Shown here: in pieces, positions 8,878 through 17,551 of the stretch
Position numbering within the stretch: position 1 is the first letter of the stretch
Layout of the letters: every line of letters begins with the position of its first letter
Assembly (NCBI RefSeq): GCF_020215665.1
Contig: NZ_CP084061.1
Span: forward strand, 1,240,001-1,304,000
Reading direction: 5' to 3'
Length of the DNA stretch: 64,000 nucleotides
Source: Blautia parvula
Lineage (GTDB): Bacteria; Bacillota; Clostridia; Lachnospirales; Lachnospiraceae
Made by a program: the position numbers and the translations under genes
Notes under the pieces: model-generated
Told to the model about the DNA's origin: nothing
Database searches by the model: none
Seen by the model: the letters and a program-made list of their open reading frames with translations, nothing else

Positions 8878-9942
8878 CTACGCTTCAGTTACAAACTGAT
8901 AAATTGTGGTAGTATCGTATTTCTCTCCGGCTTTCAGAACAGAGGACTGGAAATTAGCCTCATTGCAGGCATTGGGATAATACTGCGTCTCCATACAGAA
9001 GCCGGCACGCTTTGTATAGACACTGCCTCCCTTTCCGTTCTCGTTGTTGATGAAATTACCGATGTAGAACTGCATGCCGGGAAGATCTGTGAACACCTTC
9101 ATGGTAATGCCTGTCTCATCACTGTGAGCAGCGGCTGCTTCTTTCACCTCGCCCTTCTCCCTGCAAAGTGCATAGTTATGGTCATAGCCGCCTCCGAAGA
9201 TGAGCTGTTCATAGTCAGCCTCCACATCCTGTCCGATCTTCTTTGGAGAAGTAAAGTCCATGGGTGTGCCCTCCACCTTCAGGATCACCCCTGTGGGAAT
9301 AGCTTCGGAATCAGATACCGGGGTGAATTCCGGTGCATGGATCTGAACCACATGATTCAGCATGCTCTCCGCTCCGGCATTATGTCCTGCCAGGTTAAAG
9401 TAGGAATGGTTTGTCATGTTCACCACAGTATCCGCGTCTGCACTTCCCGTATAATGCATAACCAGCTCATTGTCATCTGTGAGCTTATAGGTTACATATC
9501 CGGTAAAGTTTCCGGGGAATCCCTGGTCACCGTCCGGGCTGAAGATACGGAAGGTTATGCTGTTCTCCTGCTCCTTTACTTCTTCCACATCCCATACGCG
9601 GGTACGGTAGAAATCCGGGCCGCTATGTAAATTATTTTTGTTGTCATTCTGAGCCAGCACATATTCTTTTCCGTTAATGATGAATTTTGCTCCGCCGATA
9701 CGGTTTCCGTTCCTGCCGATGGGGGAACCGAAATGAGGTTTATTCTCATAATACCCTTCCACGGTATCATAGCCAAGAACCACATCGGTCAGCTTTTTAT
9801 TTTTATCCGGAACCATCACGCTGACCAGTATGGCACCGAAATCTGTAACAGAAGCTGCCACACCATTTTCATTTTTCAGTTCATAGAGAAATACATCTTT
9901 TCCTTCAGGACTTTTTCCAAAGCTCTTTTTTGTCACTCCCAT
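8878..9942 (-). CDS. galM: Aldose 1-epimerase (mutarotase)
   Basis: A 354-residue cytoplasmic beta-sandwich enzyme of normal GalM length that interconverts alpha and beta anomers of galactose or glucose. The family motifs are all present: DVVLGYDTVEGY, FGSPIGRNGNRIGGAKF with the substrate-binding Arg, NNLHSGPDFY with the His-Ser-Gly block, VNMTNHSYFNLAGH with the catalytic His, and the C-terminal FCMETQYYPNACNE with the catalytic Glu. The start ATG has a GGAG ribosome site 8 bases upstream. It stands alone between a terminator and the 6S-like RNA gene. No other Leloir pathway genes are in the window. Confidence 0.95.
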   Translation of the reverse strand: MGVTKKSFGKSPEGKDVFLYELKNENGVAASVTDFGAILVSVMVPDKNKKLTDVVLGYDTVEGYYENKPHFGSPIGRNGNRIGGAKFIINGKEYVLAQNDNKNNLHSGPDFYRTRVWDVEEVKEQENSITFRIFSPDGDQGFPGNFTGYVTYKLTDDNELVMHYTGSADADTVVNMTNHSYFNLAGHNAGAESMLNHVVQIHAPEFTPVSDSEAIPTGVILKVEGTPMDFTSPKKIGQDVEADYEQLIFGGGYDHNYALCREKGEVKEAAAAHSDETGITMKVFTDLPGMQFYIGNFINNENGKGGSVYTKRAGFCMETQYYPNACNEANFQSSVLKAGEKYDTTTIYQFVTEA

Positions 9943-10074
9943 GTCTTCATCTCCTGTTTTTCATGATTTAATATCAATGAGTCCTGCCTGCCGGACTCCT
10001 GCGCCGAAGCGTGCGGTCATCTGCCTGCTGCGCCAACTGCGCATTCCCCTGAGGGTCCATGTTCCTATTGTTAT

Positions 10075-10104
10075 AAACAAAAAGAGTCTGATTCTTCAGA
10101 CTCT
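10075..10104 (-). terminator. Intrinsic terminator after the 6S-like RNA
   Basis: On the reverse strand a perfect 9-bp stem AGAGTCTGA / TCAGACTCT with a 4-base loop is followed by TTTTTG. It lies about 75 bases beyond the folded RNA and is the only strong terminator before galM. It should end the primary transcript that starts near 10361. Confidence 0.8.
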
Positions 10105-10177
10105 CGCATCAAATGCGGCGTTCCTGCTGCAAATGTCCACTATTCATATATATCAGCAAACCTGCTGTTATATTAAT

Positions 10178-10361
10178 AATCCCAGGATGCCGTTTCCTAC
10201 TTTCTGACTCCTAGCCTAAGCCAGGTGGGCAACCGCAACTGTTCTTCTGCCTTCCGCTGCGCAATGACGGCCTGACATCTGAACAGAAATATAGGAATCC
10301 CGTTTAAAGAAATGTAGGTTCAAAAACTGTAGGAGCATCGCACACCCCAGGATTACTTCGT
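10178..10361 (-). ncRNA. ssrS: Probable 6S RNA
   Basis: There is no open reading frame here, but a strong promoter fires into it and a terminator follows. The two ends of the roughly 184-nt RNA pair in a long closing stem: AATCCTGGGGTGTG at the 5' side (about 10341-10354) pairs continuously, with some G-U pairs, with GGCATCCTGGGATT at the 3' side (about 10178-10191). A largely unpaired centre separates further helices. Length, closing stem and central bubble are as in Firmicute 6S RNA, which binds the SigA-RNA polymerase holoenzyme and damps transcription in slow growth. The identification is structural and from memory of the family, with no covariance search. Another structured small RNA is the main alternative. 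Confidence 0.68.
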
Positions 10362-10367
10362 ATCTTT

Positions 10368-10396
10368 ATTATACTCTAGTATATGAACTTTTTCAA
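10368..10396 (-). promoter_or_regulatory. Strong SigA promoter of the 6S-like RNA
   Basis: Reverse-strand -35 TTGAAA (10391-10396) and perfect -10 TATAAT (10368-10373) with 17-base spacing. The predicted transcript start is near 10361. No ribosome site or start codon follows, which fits an RNA gene. Confidence 0.85.
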
Positions 10397-10411
10397 CAAA
10401 AATGCACACAC

Positions 10412-11182
10412 TTAATAAATTTTTTCTTCAATATAAATATTACAGATAGAACGCACTTCTTCCATATCCGCCTTTGTCTTCGGATTCCCATAAGGAATGC
10501 GGTCTATATTCCGGTTCATGTAGTCCTGATTCTTAATGTAAAGGAAACTGGAAGGGAAGTTTAAGTCAAAGATAAAAGCCAGATAGGATATCCACATATC
10601 CATATGCGTGGTTCTCTCCCCCCGCCGGATACAGCGGTGTTCTCTTATGGCGTTCAAGATGTTTTCTGAGACAGGTTCAAGCCCTACCTGTTCTGCAGAA
10701 ATGCCAAAGATGGCCTCAGCCTTCTCCGTATTCTTTACCCTGAAATTATCCAGTTTATCCGCATCCCTGATGATCCTGCAGTGCAGGAGTTCCCTTCCCT
10801 CTACTTCCTTTGGTATTTCATAGAGGGAATGACAGGCAATCGCTGTCCTGATGATGGGGTCATAACTGTCATCGCGGATAAACTGCCTGATCATGCCGTC
10901 CTCAAAGAGGACCTTTACGCCGAACTCGGCATGGTCAAACAAATTGTCGTCATAGCTGTGGAAGGTCTTCAACTGTTCAAACCGTCCGATATCGTGAAGC
11001 AGAGCTATGAGAAGAGCCAGTTCGTGGTCTTCCTTGGAAATCTTCTCTTCCCTGCAGATATAGTCCGCTGCATCCAGGACGCAGAAGGTATGGACTTCCT
11101 TCAGCATGATCTTATCGTCGCTTCTGTCGTAATGATTGAGATATTGCCGGAAACTTTCTTTTGCATATTCCAAATCCATCAT
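10412..11182 (-). CDS. HD domain phosphohydrolase
   Basis: A 256-residue soluble protein of the HD superfamily of metal-dependent phosphohydrolases. The signature H...HD...D is seen as His31, the His63-Asp64 pair in LLHDIGRFEQ, a further His near 84 (FDHAEFGVKVLF), and Asp in RDADKLDNF near residue 140. The segment IACHSLYEIP also carries a conserved His. The substrate cannot be told; nucleotides and phosphorylated signals are common in the family. It is a single gene upstream of the 6S-like RNA gene and downstream of the pckA terminator. Confidence 0.85.
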   Translation of the reverse strand: MMDLEYAKESFRQYLNHYDRSDDKIMLKEVHTFCVLDAADYICREEKISKEDHELALLIALLHDIGRFEQLKTFHSYDDNLFDHAEFGVKVLFEDGMIRQFIRDDSYDPIIRTAIACHSLYEIPKEVEGRELLHCRIIRDADKLDNFRVKNTEKAEAIFGISAEQVGLEPVSENILNAIREHRCIRRGERTTHMDMWISYLAFIFDLNFPSSFLYIKNQDYMNRNIDRIPYGNPKTKADMEEVRSICNIYIEEKIY

Positions 11183-11232
11183 ATATTTTCTCCGCTGCCC
11201 GAGGACCTTTGAATATCTCCGGGTATGAAACA

Positions 11233-11262
11233 GGAAAACGGACCGCCATCACTGACGGTCCG
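11233..11262 (-). terminator. Intrinsic terminator of pckA
   Basis: A 10-bp inverted repeat CGGACCGTCA / TGGCGGTCCG (one mismatch) with a short loop, followed on the reverse strand by TTTTCC. It lies 25 bases past the pckA stop codon. Confidence 0.75.
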
Positions 11263-11286
11263 CAAGATTTCTATTACAAGACTGAA

Positions 11287-12978
11287 TTATTTCAGCTCTT
11301 CAACAACTTTCTGGATTGCCTCTAAAGCGTCAGCAGGAAGTTTGTCATATCCATCTTTCTTTGTCTCAAAAGCTTTGATCTCATTGACACGGTCATTCAT
11401 ACGAGCTCTGAGCTGATCAACGTAGCTTGCATCATTCATATCCGGAACGAATCCTTCCCAATCGAAGATTTCGATATCGGAGAACGGTCCCCAAGGTTTG
11501 AAGTCTGCTTTCTTCTCTACGATTGCTTCCAGGATACCTAAAGTATCTTTCGGCTGTACTTTCTTGCCCATGAAATCGCCTGTGTTGATGATGTAGCAGT
11601 CTACATTTTTCTCTTCAACCAGTTTTTTGAATTTCTCGTAGTCATCAGCTAACGGATATGTTCTGAACGGGTTAGCGTAAGGAACAACAACCAGCTTATT
11701 CGGGTCAACGCCCGGTGCAAGACGCTCTGCTGAAGAACGTTTTGTAGCCAGAGTAGCGCCCATTACAGATGCTAAAGAAGCACCTTTTAATTTCACTACC
11801 GGCGGAATGGTCGGGTCTTTCATGATCCAGAAGATTGCGTTAACCGGCTCGTCGATCTTGTCAACGCGGTTCGGTGCCCACAGTTTGGATTTGATCGCAC
11901 GTCCGTTACCATTTCTGATATCTTCTGTTACAAGCTGGATGTTTCCATCCTCGTCTAATGTAGCAGAGTTATTCATAGATGTCAGAAGGAACTTGTTGTC
12001 ATCGCATCCTGCAGGATAATCCTGAGTTTTATCGAAGTATGTAGGCTCTAACGCTACGGAAGCACAAGTATCTGTGTTGATGATGAATGCATCATCATGC
12101 AGAACCTTGATCTCGTATTTGCCATTGTGTTTTGCATGTGTGATGGTAGATTTACCTGATCCTGACAGACCGTATACAGAAGCAACGTATTTGGAGCCGT
12201 CAGCCAGTGTGTACTCTTTCTGTCCGCCGTGGCATGCTGCATAACCATTTCTGTTGGCAATTGCCCAAGCCATGGTCAGAGTACCTTTTTTGTGCTCACC
12301 GAAGTATCTCATACCAAGGATACAAGCACAGTTCTGGTCTGTGTTGAAGTAGCACAGAGTCTGCGGATCGCTTAAGCAGCTGAAGTCAACGCCCGGACGG
12401 CTTGCAGGTGCCCACTGAGGATCTGAGAAGATAAAAATATCTGCTTCTTTTCCGCCGCCTACAGGCTGGGAATTTTTATACATTTTTACATAGTCATCAG
12501 ACATATACTGGAAGTTCAGCATCCAGGAGTACATGATGTTCTCTTCGCCTTCCGGAATCAGCAGGTGAGCTTTTACCATGAATTCTGGGTCCAGACCTAC
12601 ATATACCTCTGCATGATACATGGTTTTCCAGCGGGCTTCATAAATAGCATCCATAGCCACTTTGTCAAGAGCCGCGCAGTCAACACCTGGTTCTCCGGCA
12701 ATACGGCGTGCTGCTGCATAACGTCCTGTGATAGCACCATCGTTGAATAATAAAACTTTAGCATCTCTCTCAAGACCAAACTCTTCGCCTCTATAAACAG
12801 GCATATCTGTAACGACTGTTCCAGGTGAGTTCTTCGCTAATTCATATGCCTCTTTTAATGTGTTAACCTTAACAACATTGTTGCCATAGAATGCTGCTTC
12901 AATAATGGAACGAGTTTTGCTGAAGCCAGTTTTGCCTGCTCCAATCTCGTTGATTGGGTAATATGCTTTTGTTGACAT
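11287..12978 (-). CDS. pckA: Phosphoenolpyruvate carboxykinase (ATP)
   Basis: A 563-residue cytoplasmic enzyme interconverting oxaloacetate plus ATP with PEP, CO2 and ADP. The kinase P-loop GLSGSGKST is at residues 270-278, the metal-binding LHDDAFIIN follows at about 293-301, and TYP/RTYPLAD and the oxaloacetate-site Arg are recognisable. It is some 30 residues longer than the E. coli enzyme. In rumen and gut anaerobes the reaction often runs toward oxaloacetate and conserves ATP during CO2 fixation to succinate or aspartate; that is inference here. It has a consensus promoter, an AAGGAGG ribosome site and its own terminator, so it is monocistronic and probably highly expressed. Confidence 0.96.
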   Translation of the reverse strand: MSTKAYYPINEIGAGKTGFSKTRSIIEAAFYGNNVVKVNTLKEAYELAKNSPGTVVTDMPVYRGEEFGLERDAKVLLFNDGAITGRYAAARRIAGEPGVDCAALDKVAMDAIYEARWKTMYHAEVYVGLDPEFMVKAHLLIPEGEENIMYSWMLNFQYMSDDYVKMYKNSQPVGGGKEADIFIFSDPQWAPASRPGVDFSCLSDPQTLCYFNTDQNCACILGMRYFGEHKKGTLTMAWAIANRNGYAACHGGQKEYTLADGSKYVASVYGLSGSGKSTITHAKHNGKYEIKVLHDDAFIINTDTCASVALEPTYFDKTQDYPAGCDDNKFLLTSMNNSATLDEDGNIQLVTEDIRNGNGRAIKSKLWAPNRVDKIDEPVNAIFWIMKDPTIPPVVKLKGASLASVMGATLATKRSSAERLAPGVDPNKLVVVPYANPFRTYPLADDYEKFKKLVEEKNVDCYIINTGDFMGKKVQPKDTLGILEAIVEKKADFKPWGPFSDIEIFDWEGFVPDMNDASYVDQLRARMNDRVNEIKAFETKKDGYDKLPADALEAIQKVVEELK

Positions 12979-13014
12979 ATGGTTTCCTCCTTAATCTTAT
13001 CTCAAAGTCAATTT

Positions 13015-13043
13015 ATTATCTCATGTTAGTTTTTAAAAGTCAA
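13015..13043 (-). promoter_or_regulatory. SigA-type promoter of pckA
   Basis: Reverse-strand -35 TTGACT (13038-13043) and -10 GATAAT (13015-13020) spaced by 17 bases, with the ribosome site about 30 bases further down. The thrC stop codon is 58 bases upstream of the -35 box. Confidence 0.8.
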
Positions 13044-13100
13044 TACTTTAACAATGTATTTTCTTGACGATTTTTTTACATTTTATAGAATTTTTATTTT

Positions 13101-14588
13101 TTAAATTCCGAGCACATTTTTTACTGCGGCAGGCATATCAGGAACGTCCACCACGGTATCGTGCAGAACAGGGGCTGTACGGATCTCCTCAATGGCATTG
13201 GGAACCTTCACATTTGCAATTTTGGACAATTCATCCACCAGCTCGAAATCACCCATGGCATCATATTTGCTGTCAATGGCGTTCATGACGCTTCTTGTGA
13301 ATTTAAACGGACTGGCTGTGGAGGCGATGACCGTCTTGGTGCTGTCCCCGGTCTCATCTGTGTATTTTCCGTAAACACAGGCAGCAACCGCTGTATGGGT
13401 GTCAATCACGTAGCCTGTATCCTCATAAAGAGCCTTTATAGCCTGGGCAGTCTCCTCCTCTGTAGCAAAATTGCCATAGAAATCAGCAAGCTGGCCACGC
13501 ATTTCCTCTGTGATCTGATAGGTTCCGCCCTTGGTAAGCTGCTCCATCATCTCCCGGTTTTTGTCCGCATTTTCCCCTGCAATGCGGTAAATAAGCCTTT
13601 CCAGGTTGCTGGATATAAGGATATCCATGGATGGAGAGGAGGTCAGAATGAAGTCACGGTTCCTGTCATAGCTTCCGGTAGAGAAAAAGTCAAAGAGAAC
13701 TTTGTTCTCATTGGAGGCACAGATCAATTTATCGATCGGCAGGCCCATATTCTTGGCATAATAAGCTGCCAGAATGTTTCCGAAGTTTCCGGTGGGCACT
13801 GTTACGTTAATTTTTTCACCATCTTTTATCTCACCGTTCTTGAAAAGGTTCACGTAAGCGTAAACATAGTACACCACCTGAGGCACCAGACGGCCGATAT
13901 TGATGGAGTTGGCAGAAGAGAACTGGAAGCCTGCCTTGTCAAGCTCCTCCTCCATGGCCTTGTCATTGAACATTTTTTTCACTGCGGTCTGGGCATCATC
14001 AAAATTGCCTGTGATTCCTACCACATATGTATTATTTCCCTTCTGTGTCACCATCTGTTTTTCCTGGATGGGGCTGACACCATTCTTGGGATAAAAGACA
14101 ATGATCCTTGTACCGGGCACATCTGCGAAACCGGCCATAGCTGCTTTGCCTGTATCGCCTGATGTGGCAGTGAGGATAACGATCTCATTTTTTACATGAT
14201 TTTTCTTTGCGGAGGTGGTCAAAAGATGGGGCAGGATGGAAAGTGCCATATCCTTGAACGCTATGGTCGCTCCGTGAAACAGCTCCAGATAATATGCGCC
14301 GCCTGCCTTTACCAGAGGGGCGATCTCCTCTGTATCGAATTTGGAATCATAGGCTCTGGCAATACATGCCTTTAACTCTTCCTCTGTAAAATCGGTCAGA
14401 AAACGGCTCATAACCTCATAAGCAATCTCCTGATAAGTCATCTCCGCCAATTTTTCCATGGGAATATCCAGCCTGGGAATACTTGTGGGTACGAACAGTC
14501 CGCCGTCCTTTGAGAGTCCTTTTAAAATTGCCTCGGATGCCTTTACGCATTCCCCTGTTCCTCTTGTGCTCTTGTACAAAATCTCCAT
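13101..14588 (-). CDS. thrC: Threonine synthase
   Basis: A 495-residue PLP enzyme converting O-phosphohomoserine to threonine. It belongs to the long (type 1) class. The PLP lysine is in LFHGATIAFKDMALS near residue 113. The phosphate-binding TATSGDTGKAA loop and the GNFGNILAAYYAK glycine loop are present, as is the N-terminal TRGTGECVKASEAILKGLS segment. It begins 21 bases after the SleB-like gene on the same strand, so the two may share the promoter at 15526-15555. No hom or thrB gene is nearby, so threonine synthesis genes are dispersed. Confidence 0.95.
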   Translation of the reverse strand: MEILYKSTRGTGECVKASEAILKGLSKDGGLFVPTSIPRLDIPMEKLAEMTYQEIAYEVMSRFLTDFTEEELKACIARAYDSKFDTEEIAPLVKAGGAYYLELFHGATIAFKDMALSILPHLLTTSAKKNHVKNEIVILTATSGDTGKAAMAGFADVPGTRIIVFYPKNGVSPIQEKQMVTQKGNNTYVVGITGNFDDAQTAVKKMFNDKAMEEELDKAGFQFSSANSINIGRLVPQVVYYVYAYVNLFKNGEIKDGEKINVTVPTGNFGNILAAYYAKNMGLPIDKLICASNENKVLFDFFSTGSYDRNRDFILTSSPSMDILISSNLERLIYRIAGENADKNREMMEQLTKGGTYQITEEMRGQLADFYGNFATEEETAQAIKALYEDTGYVIDTHTAVAACVYGKYTDETGDSTKTVIASTASPFKFTRSVMNAIDSKYDAMGDFELVDELSKIANVKVPNAIEEIRTAPVLHDTVVDVPDMPAAVKNVLGI

Positions 14589-14609
14589 CTTTTTTAAGTC
14601 CTTTCTTCT

Positions 14610-15440
14610 TTACGGATACGTGAAAAAATCATGTACCCCATATTGGAATAAAAATTTTAAATCCTCTTTAAACCATTTAATATTGTGCTGTTCCGCATAA
14701 GCCTCTTCCATGAAGAACAGTGCACCCTGGGAGTAATCCTCCCCGTCTATCGCCCGGTTGACCGCTTCTCTGGTCCCCTCTGAAACGGTGACCGTATCGA
14801 TTCTGCCGTCAACCGTAGGAGAAAACTGGGGACTTCCGTCCGAATTCTCCCACACCACATCGTGAATACTGTTGGGAAAATCAGGGCTTTTCACCCGGTT
14901 GAAGATCACATTTGCCACCAAAATACGGCCTTTGATATCCTCTCCGCCGGCTTCCGCCTCCACAATTTTAAGAAGCGTCTCATAATCCTGGTCCGTCATC
15001 CTGAGGAGACTCTCAGAAGCGCCGATGGAATGATTCTCCAGTTCAGCCACACTGCTGGCTGTCTCTTCACTGAAATCAAAATGTGATTCCTGCACCTTTT
15101 TTCCTGTTCTCTGCCCTACCAGCACAGCCTCACAGGAGGTGCCGAGCCGATGTACTTCGCTCTGGGTATCCTGACTTATCAGTACGCCTGAAATAATTGC
15201 GTCCAGACCGTACAGCTGTTCTTCCTCTGGCTCATCCTTATCGTTAGGCGGATCTTTGTCGTCACTCACAGATGCATATACATTATTTTTCCCGCCTGCA
15301 TGAAGCCCATGGAAGGTGAATGCCACGGCAGCGATCACCACTGCCCCTGTCATAACCAGCGCACAGGTTCTCCGGCTCTTTTTAGATATCTTCCGGATCA
15401 AAAATAAAAATCCGGCCGCAATCGTACGAATAATGTCCAT
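14610..15440 (-). CDS. Cell wall hydrolase, SleB/CwlJ-type
   Basis: A 276-residue exported protein. A transmembrane/signal segment (about residues 28-48) is followed by a spacer of about 100 residues and a C-terminal hydrolase domain of the SleB/CwlJ family (about 165-276). The domain shows LKIVEAEAGGEDIKGRILVA with the catalytic Glu, NVIFNRVKSPDFPNSIHDVV and AIDGEDYSQGALFF. These enzymes cut spore cortex or cell wall glycan. The frame is open upstream to 15545, but a promoter sits at 15526-15555, so the ATG at 15440, with AAAGGA upstream, is chosen. The domain composition suggests germination or envelope turnover; no LysM or SPOR domain is seen. Confidence 0.88.
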   Translation of the reverse strand: MDIIRTIAAGFLFLIRKISKKSRRTCALVMTGAVVIAAVAFTFHGLHAGGKNNVYASVSDDKDPPNDKDEPEEEQLYGLDAIISGVLISQDTQSEVHRLGTSCEAVLVGQRTGKKVQESHFDFSEETASSVAELENHSIGASESLLRMTDQDYETLLKIVEAEAGGEDIKGRILVANVIFNRVKSPDFPNSIHDVVWENSDGSPQFSPTVDGRIDTVTVSEGTREAVNRAIDGEDYSQGALFFMEEAYAEQHNIKWFKEDLKFLFQYGVHDFFTYP

Positions 15441-15525
15441 ACCTTTTTCCTTTGCCTGTTTTCTTATCTCGAATAGACACCAGTGATACCTCTCAGTTCC
15501 GTTTCTGATGTCATGAATTATATGG

Positions 15526-15555
15526 ATTATAAAATAATTGGGCAATGGAAGTCAA
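15526..15555 (-). promoter_or_regulatory. SigA-type promoter of the SleB-like gene (and thrC)
   Basis: Reverse-strand -35 TTGACT (15550-15555) and -10 TATAAT (15526-15531), 18-base spacing. The predicted start, near 15519, excludes the longest open reading frame start at 15545. Confidence 0.78.
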
Positions 15556-15691
15556 TAAGCCGGGGCGTCTTTTAGCTAATCTTCACAATATTATCTTATT
15601 TATTGATGGTTATTTTATACACTTTTTCGTGCTTTTTTCCTCTATTTCACTAAAATGTGGAAATATCTGTATCTTCTTTTATTCTATCTGC

Positions 15692-16588
15692 TTATGATAT
15701 CCAGGCCGCACCCAGACGGTAAGTTCCGGCGCCGTCCTCAAATGTCCCTTCGCAGGAGTCATACCCGATAGCACCAAGACCGGAACGCCATTTTTCCACA
15801 TCAAACCGGAAACTGTCATTTTTTATCTGTCCTGCTTTTATGGTTATCAGAATTCCTTCCGGAAAATCCAGGTTTTCTTTATCGATCAAACCTTCCTCCG
15901 TCAGTTCCTCCCAAGTGGACAGCATTACATCTATATGTCCACTTCCGCCGTCAGGCAGGCTTTCCTGTGCATTTGTCAAATAGGACCAAAAAAGATATCG
16001 AAGGGCCTCCTTCTCCTGTTTGGAAAGGTTCTCTTCCTTTGTCAGATCAAGAGCCGCTATGGTGATCTTATCATTCAGTGCCGTGTCTGCGCCGTAGACT
16101 GCCTTCAGGATGTCAAGATACAGGCCGACCACATCATTTTGCTGTTCCAGAACGCGGACTTTGTGAACGCCTGTGATTCCCAGCGGATAACGCTCCACAG
16201 AAGTGCTGTCAGCGGCTGTGGAAAGCGCGATGCGCATTCCCGGCCGGAGTGCCTTTGCTTCTAATTCCGTTCCTTCTTGGTCATAAAACAGGACATCACT
16301 TGTGCCAAAGTCGGCCAGTCCACCATTTTCTTCCCCATCCTGTAAAAACAGTATGGTGTTCTCATCTGCTGTTATCACTTTTCCGGTAATCTCAAACTCC
16401 CGGGCAGCCGGTTCGTTGTCCTCCCGGGATGTATTTCCCACCTCTGAAGACACATTTCCCCTCGGTTCGGTCATTTTATCACCGCCACTTTGTCTCTGTA
16501 TGGAGGAACACCCTGTAAGCAGTACCAGACATAATGCCAATGTGTAAAGAAAAATACCGCCTCTCTTCTTTTCCTTTATTTTTTTCAT
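15692..16588 (-). CDS. Putative lipoprotein, function unknown
   Basis: A 298-residue protein with a charged N-terminus, a hydrophobic stretch and a lipobox LTGC ending at Cys27, so it should be lipid-anchored outside the membrane. After a Ser/Glu-rich spacer comes a region starting about residue 65 (EITGKVITADENTILFLQDG) that looks like a small beta-barrel. The rest is alpha/beta with no motif I recognise. The ribosome site GAGGTG is 7 bases before the ATG. It lies between the SleB promoter and another lipoprotein gene; gaps of about 140 bases on both sides suggest it is transcribed separately. Confidence 0.75.
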   Translation of the reverse strand: MKKIKEKKRGGIFLYTLALCLVLLTGCSSIQRQSGGDKMTEPRGNVSSEVGNTSREDNEPAAREFEITGKVITADENTILFLQDGEENGGLADFGTSDVLFYDQEGTELEAKALRPGMRIALSTAADSTSVERYPLGITGVHKVRVLEQQNDVVGLYLDILKAVYGADTALNDKITIAALDLTKEENLSKQEKEALRYLFWSYLTNAQESLPDGGSGHIDVMLSTWEELTEEGLIDKENLDFPEGILITIKAGQIKNDSFRFDVEKWRSGLGAIGYDSCEGTFEDGAGTYRLGAAWIS

Positions 16589-16732
16589 ATCATTTCACCT
16601 CATTTTCTGAAATACACAGCAATCGTTACCCTTCTTTTTATAAGTGTCCGCTGAGTCCTGTTTTGTTGCATATGTGCGAAAATGATGTTAAAAATGATGG
16701 CATAAAAATTGATCTCTCAATTTTGAAAATGC

Positions 16733-17488
16733 TTATTTTGATTCATTTATCTGAGATGCCATTTCATCCAAAGTAAAAACTTGGTATTCCTCTTCCTCTG
16801 AGCCGGTATCTCCCCTTGTCTCTATACTTTTGCGGTAATCACAGAATGTTTTTACTTCTGCAAAATACCCCTCCTCTGTTTCCATATACTCTCCTTCCGG
16901 CCCGTTTATTCTGGCATACGTCCCATCCGTATTGTAATATGCAGACTTCTGAAGAAAATAAATACTTTTCTGACCTGTTTCCAGCATTATATCATCTTGC
17001 TCTATCTGCAGCACATAAATGTGTTTTAGTGCTTCATCACTGTATTGTTCATATTTTTGACGGCAGCTTCTCCTCTCATCCTTTGTTCCGAAAGAATCAA
17101 TATAATCCTTTACGGATGCATACCCCTGATCTTTTATCATTTTAATTTTTGTTCCTTTTTTATAATTTTCCTTAAAAGACTGCAGAATTTTAATATCCGC
17201 TTTTGTGCGGCACACACCATCCCCGGCAATATAATAGCTTATACCTGCTGTCTCAGCATAAACGACCACATCACTTTCTCTGGCCAGTGACGGAATGTCT
17301 GGATAAGAATGCATATATTCGTAAAACATTCCATCCTCACAGGATACAATGGTGTCCTTTGTTATCTCTTCTGTGTTTATCTCTAATTTTCTTTCCCCGC
17401 TGCATGCTGTAAGGCATATGGAGCATAGTATCAGCAGCAATAATCCTTTTATTATATTTATTCCCCCTCTGTACCCGCCTGATTTCAC
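16733..17488 (-). CDS. Putative lipoprotein, function unknown
   Basis: A 251-residue protein with a hydrophobic signal and lipobox LTAC ending at Cys29, then a soluble extracellular part. Segments such as ARESDVVVYAETAGISYY and ILQSFKENYKKGTKIKMIKDQG resemble small secreted beta-sandwich proteins of Clostridia, but I cannot name a family. The longest frame uses a GTG at 17488 with no ribosome site. A strong GAGGGGG site at about codons 7-9 is followed only by ATA codons at a usable distance, so the true start is uncertain. It sits 10 bases from the leuA terminator and may depend on readthrough or an unseen promoter. Confidence 0.65.
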   Translation of the reverse strand: MKSGGYRGGINIIKGLLLLILCSICLTACSGERKLEINTEEITKDTIVSCEDGMFYEYMHSYPDIPSLARESDVVVYAETAGISYYIAGDGVCRTKADIKILQSFKENYKKGTKIKMIKDQGYASVKDYIDSFGTKDERRSCRQKYEQYSDEALKHIYVLQIEQDDIMLETGQKSIYFLQKSAYYNTDGTYARINGPEGEYMETEEGYFAEVKTFCDYRKSIETRGDTGSEEEEYQVFTLDEMASQINESK

Positions 17489-17498
17489 TGTATTTATA

Positions 17499-17546
17499 AA
17501 GAAACAGGACTGAACAAATACCCTTCGATATTCATTCAGCCCTGTT
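17499..17546 (-). terminator. Intrinsic terminator of leuA
   Basis: A stem of roughly 15 bp, AACAGGGCTGAATGAA paired with TTTGTTCAGTCCTGTT (one mismatch), followed on the reverse strand by TTCTTT. It begins 6 bases beyond the leuA stop codon. Confidence 0.7.
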
Positions 17547-17551
17547 GATAT

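Noticed and set aside
9943-10074. Possible leader or riboswitch upstream of galM
   Set aside because: Some short inverted repeats exist (GTCC...GGAC) but no known aptamer pattern or terminator next to galM is visible.
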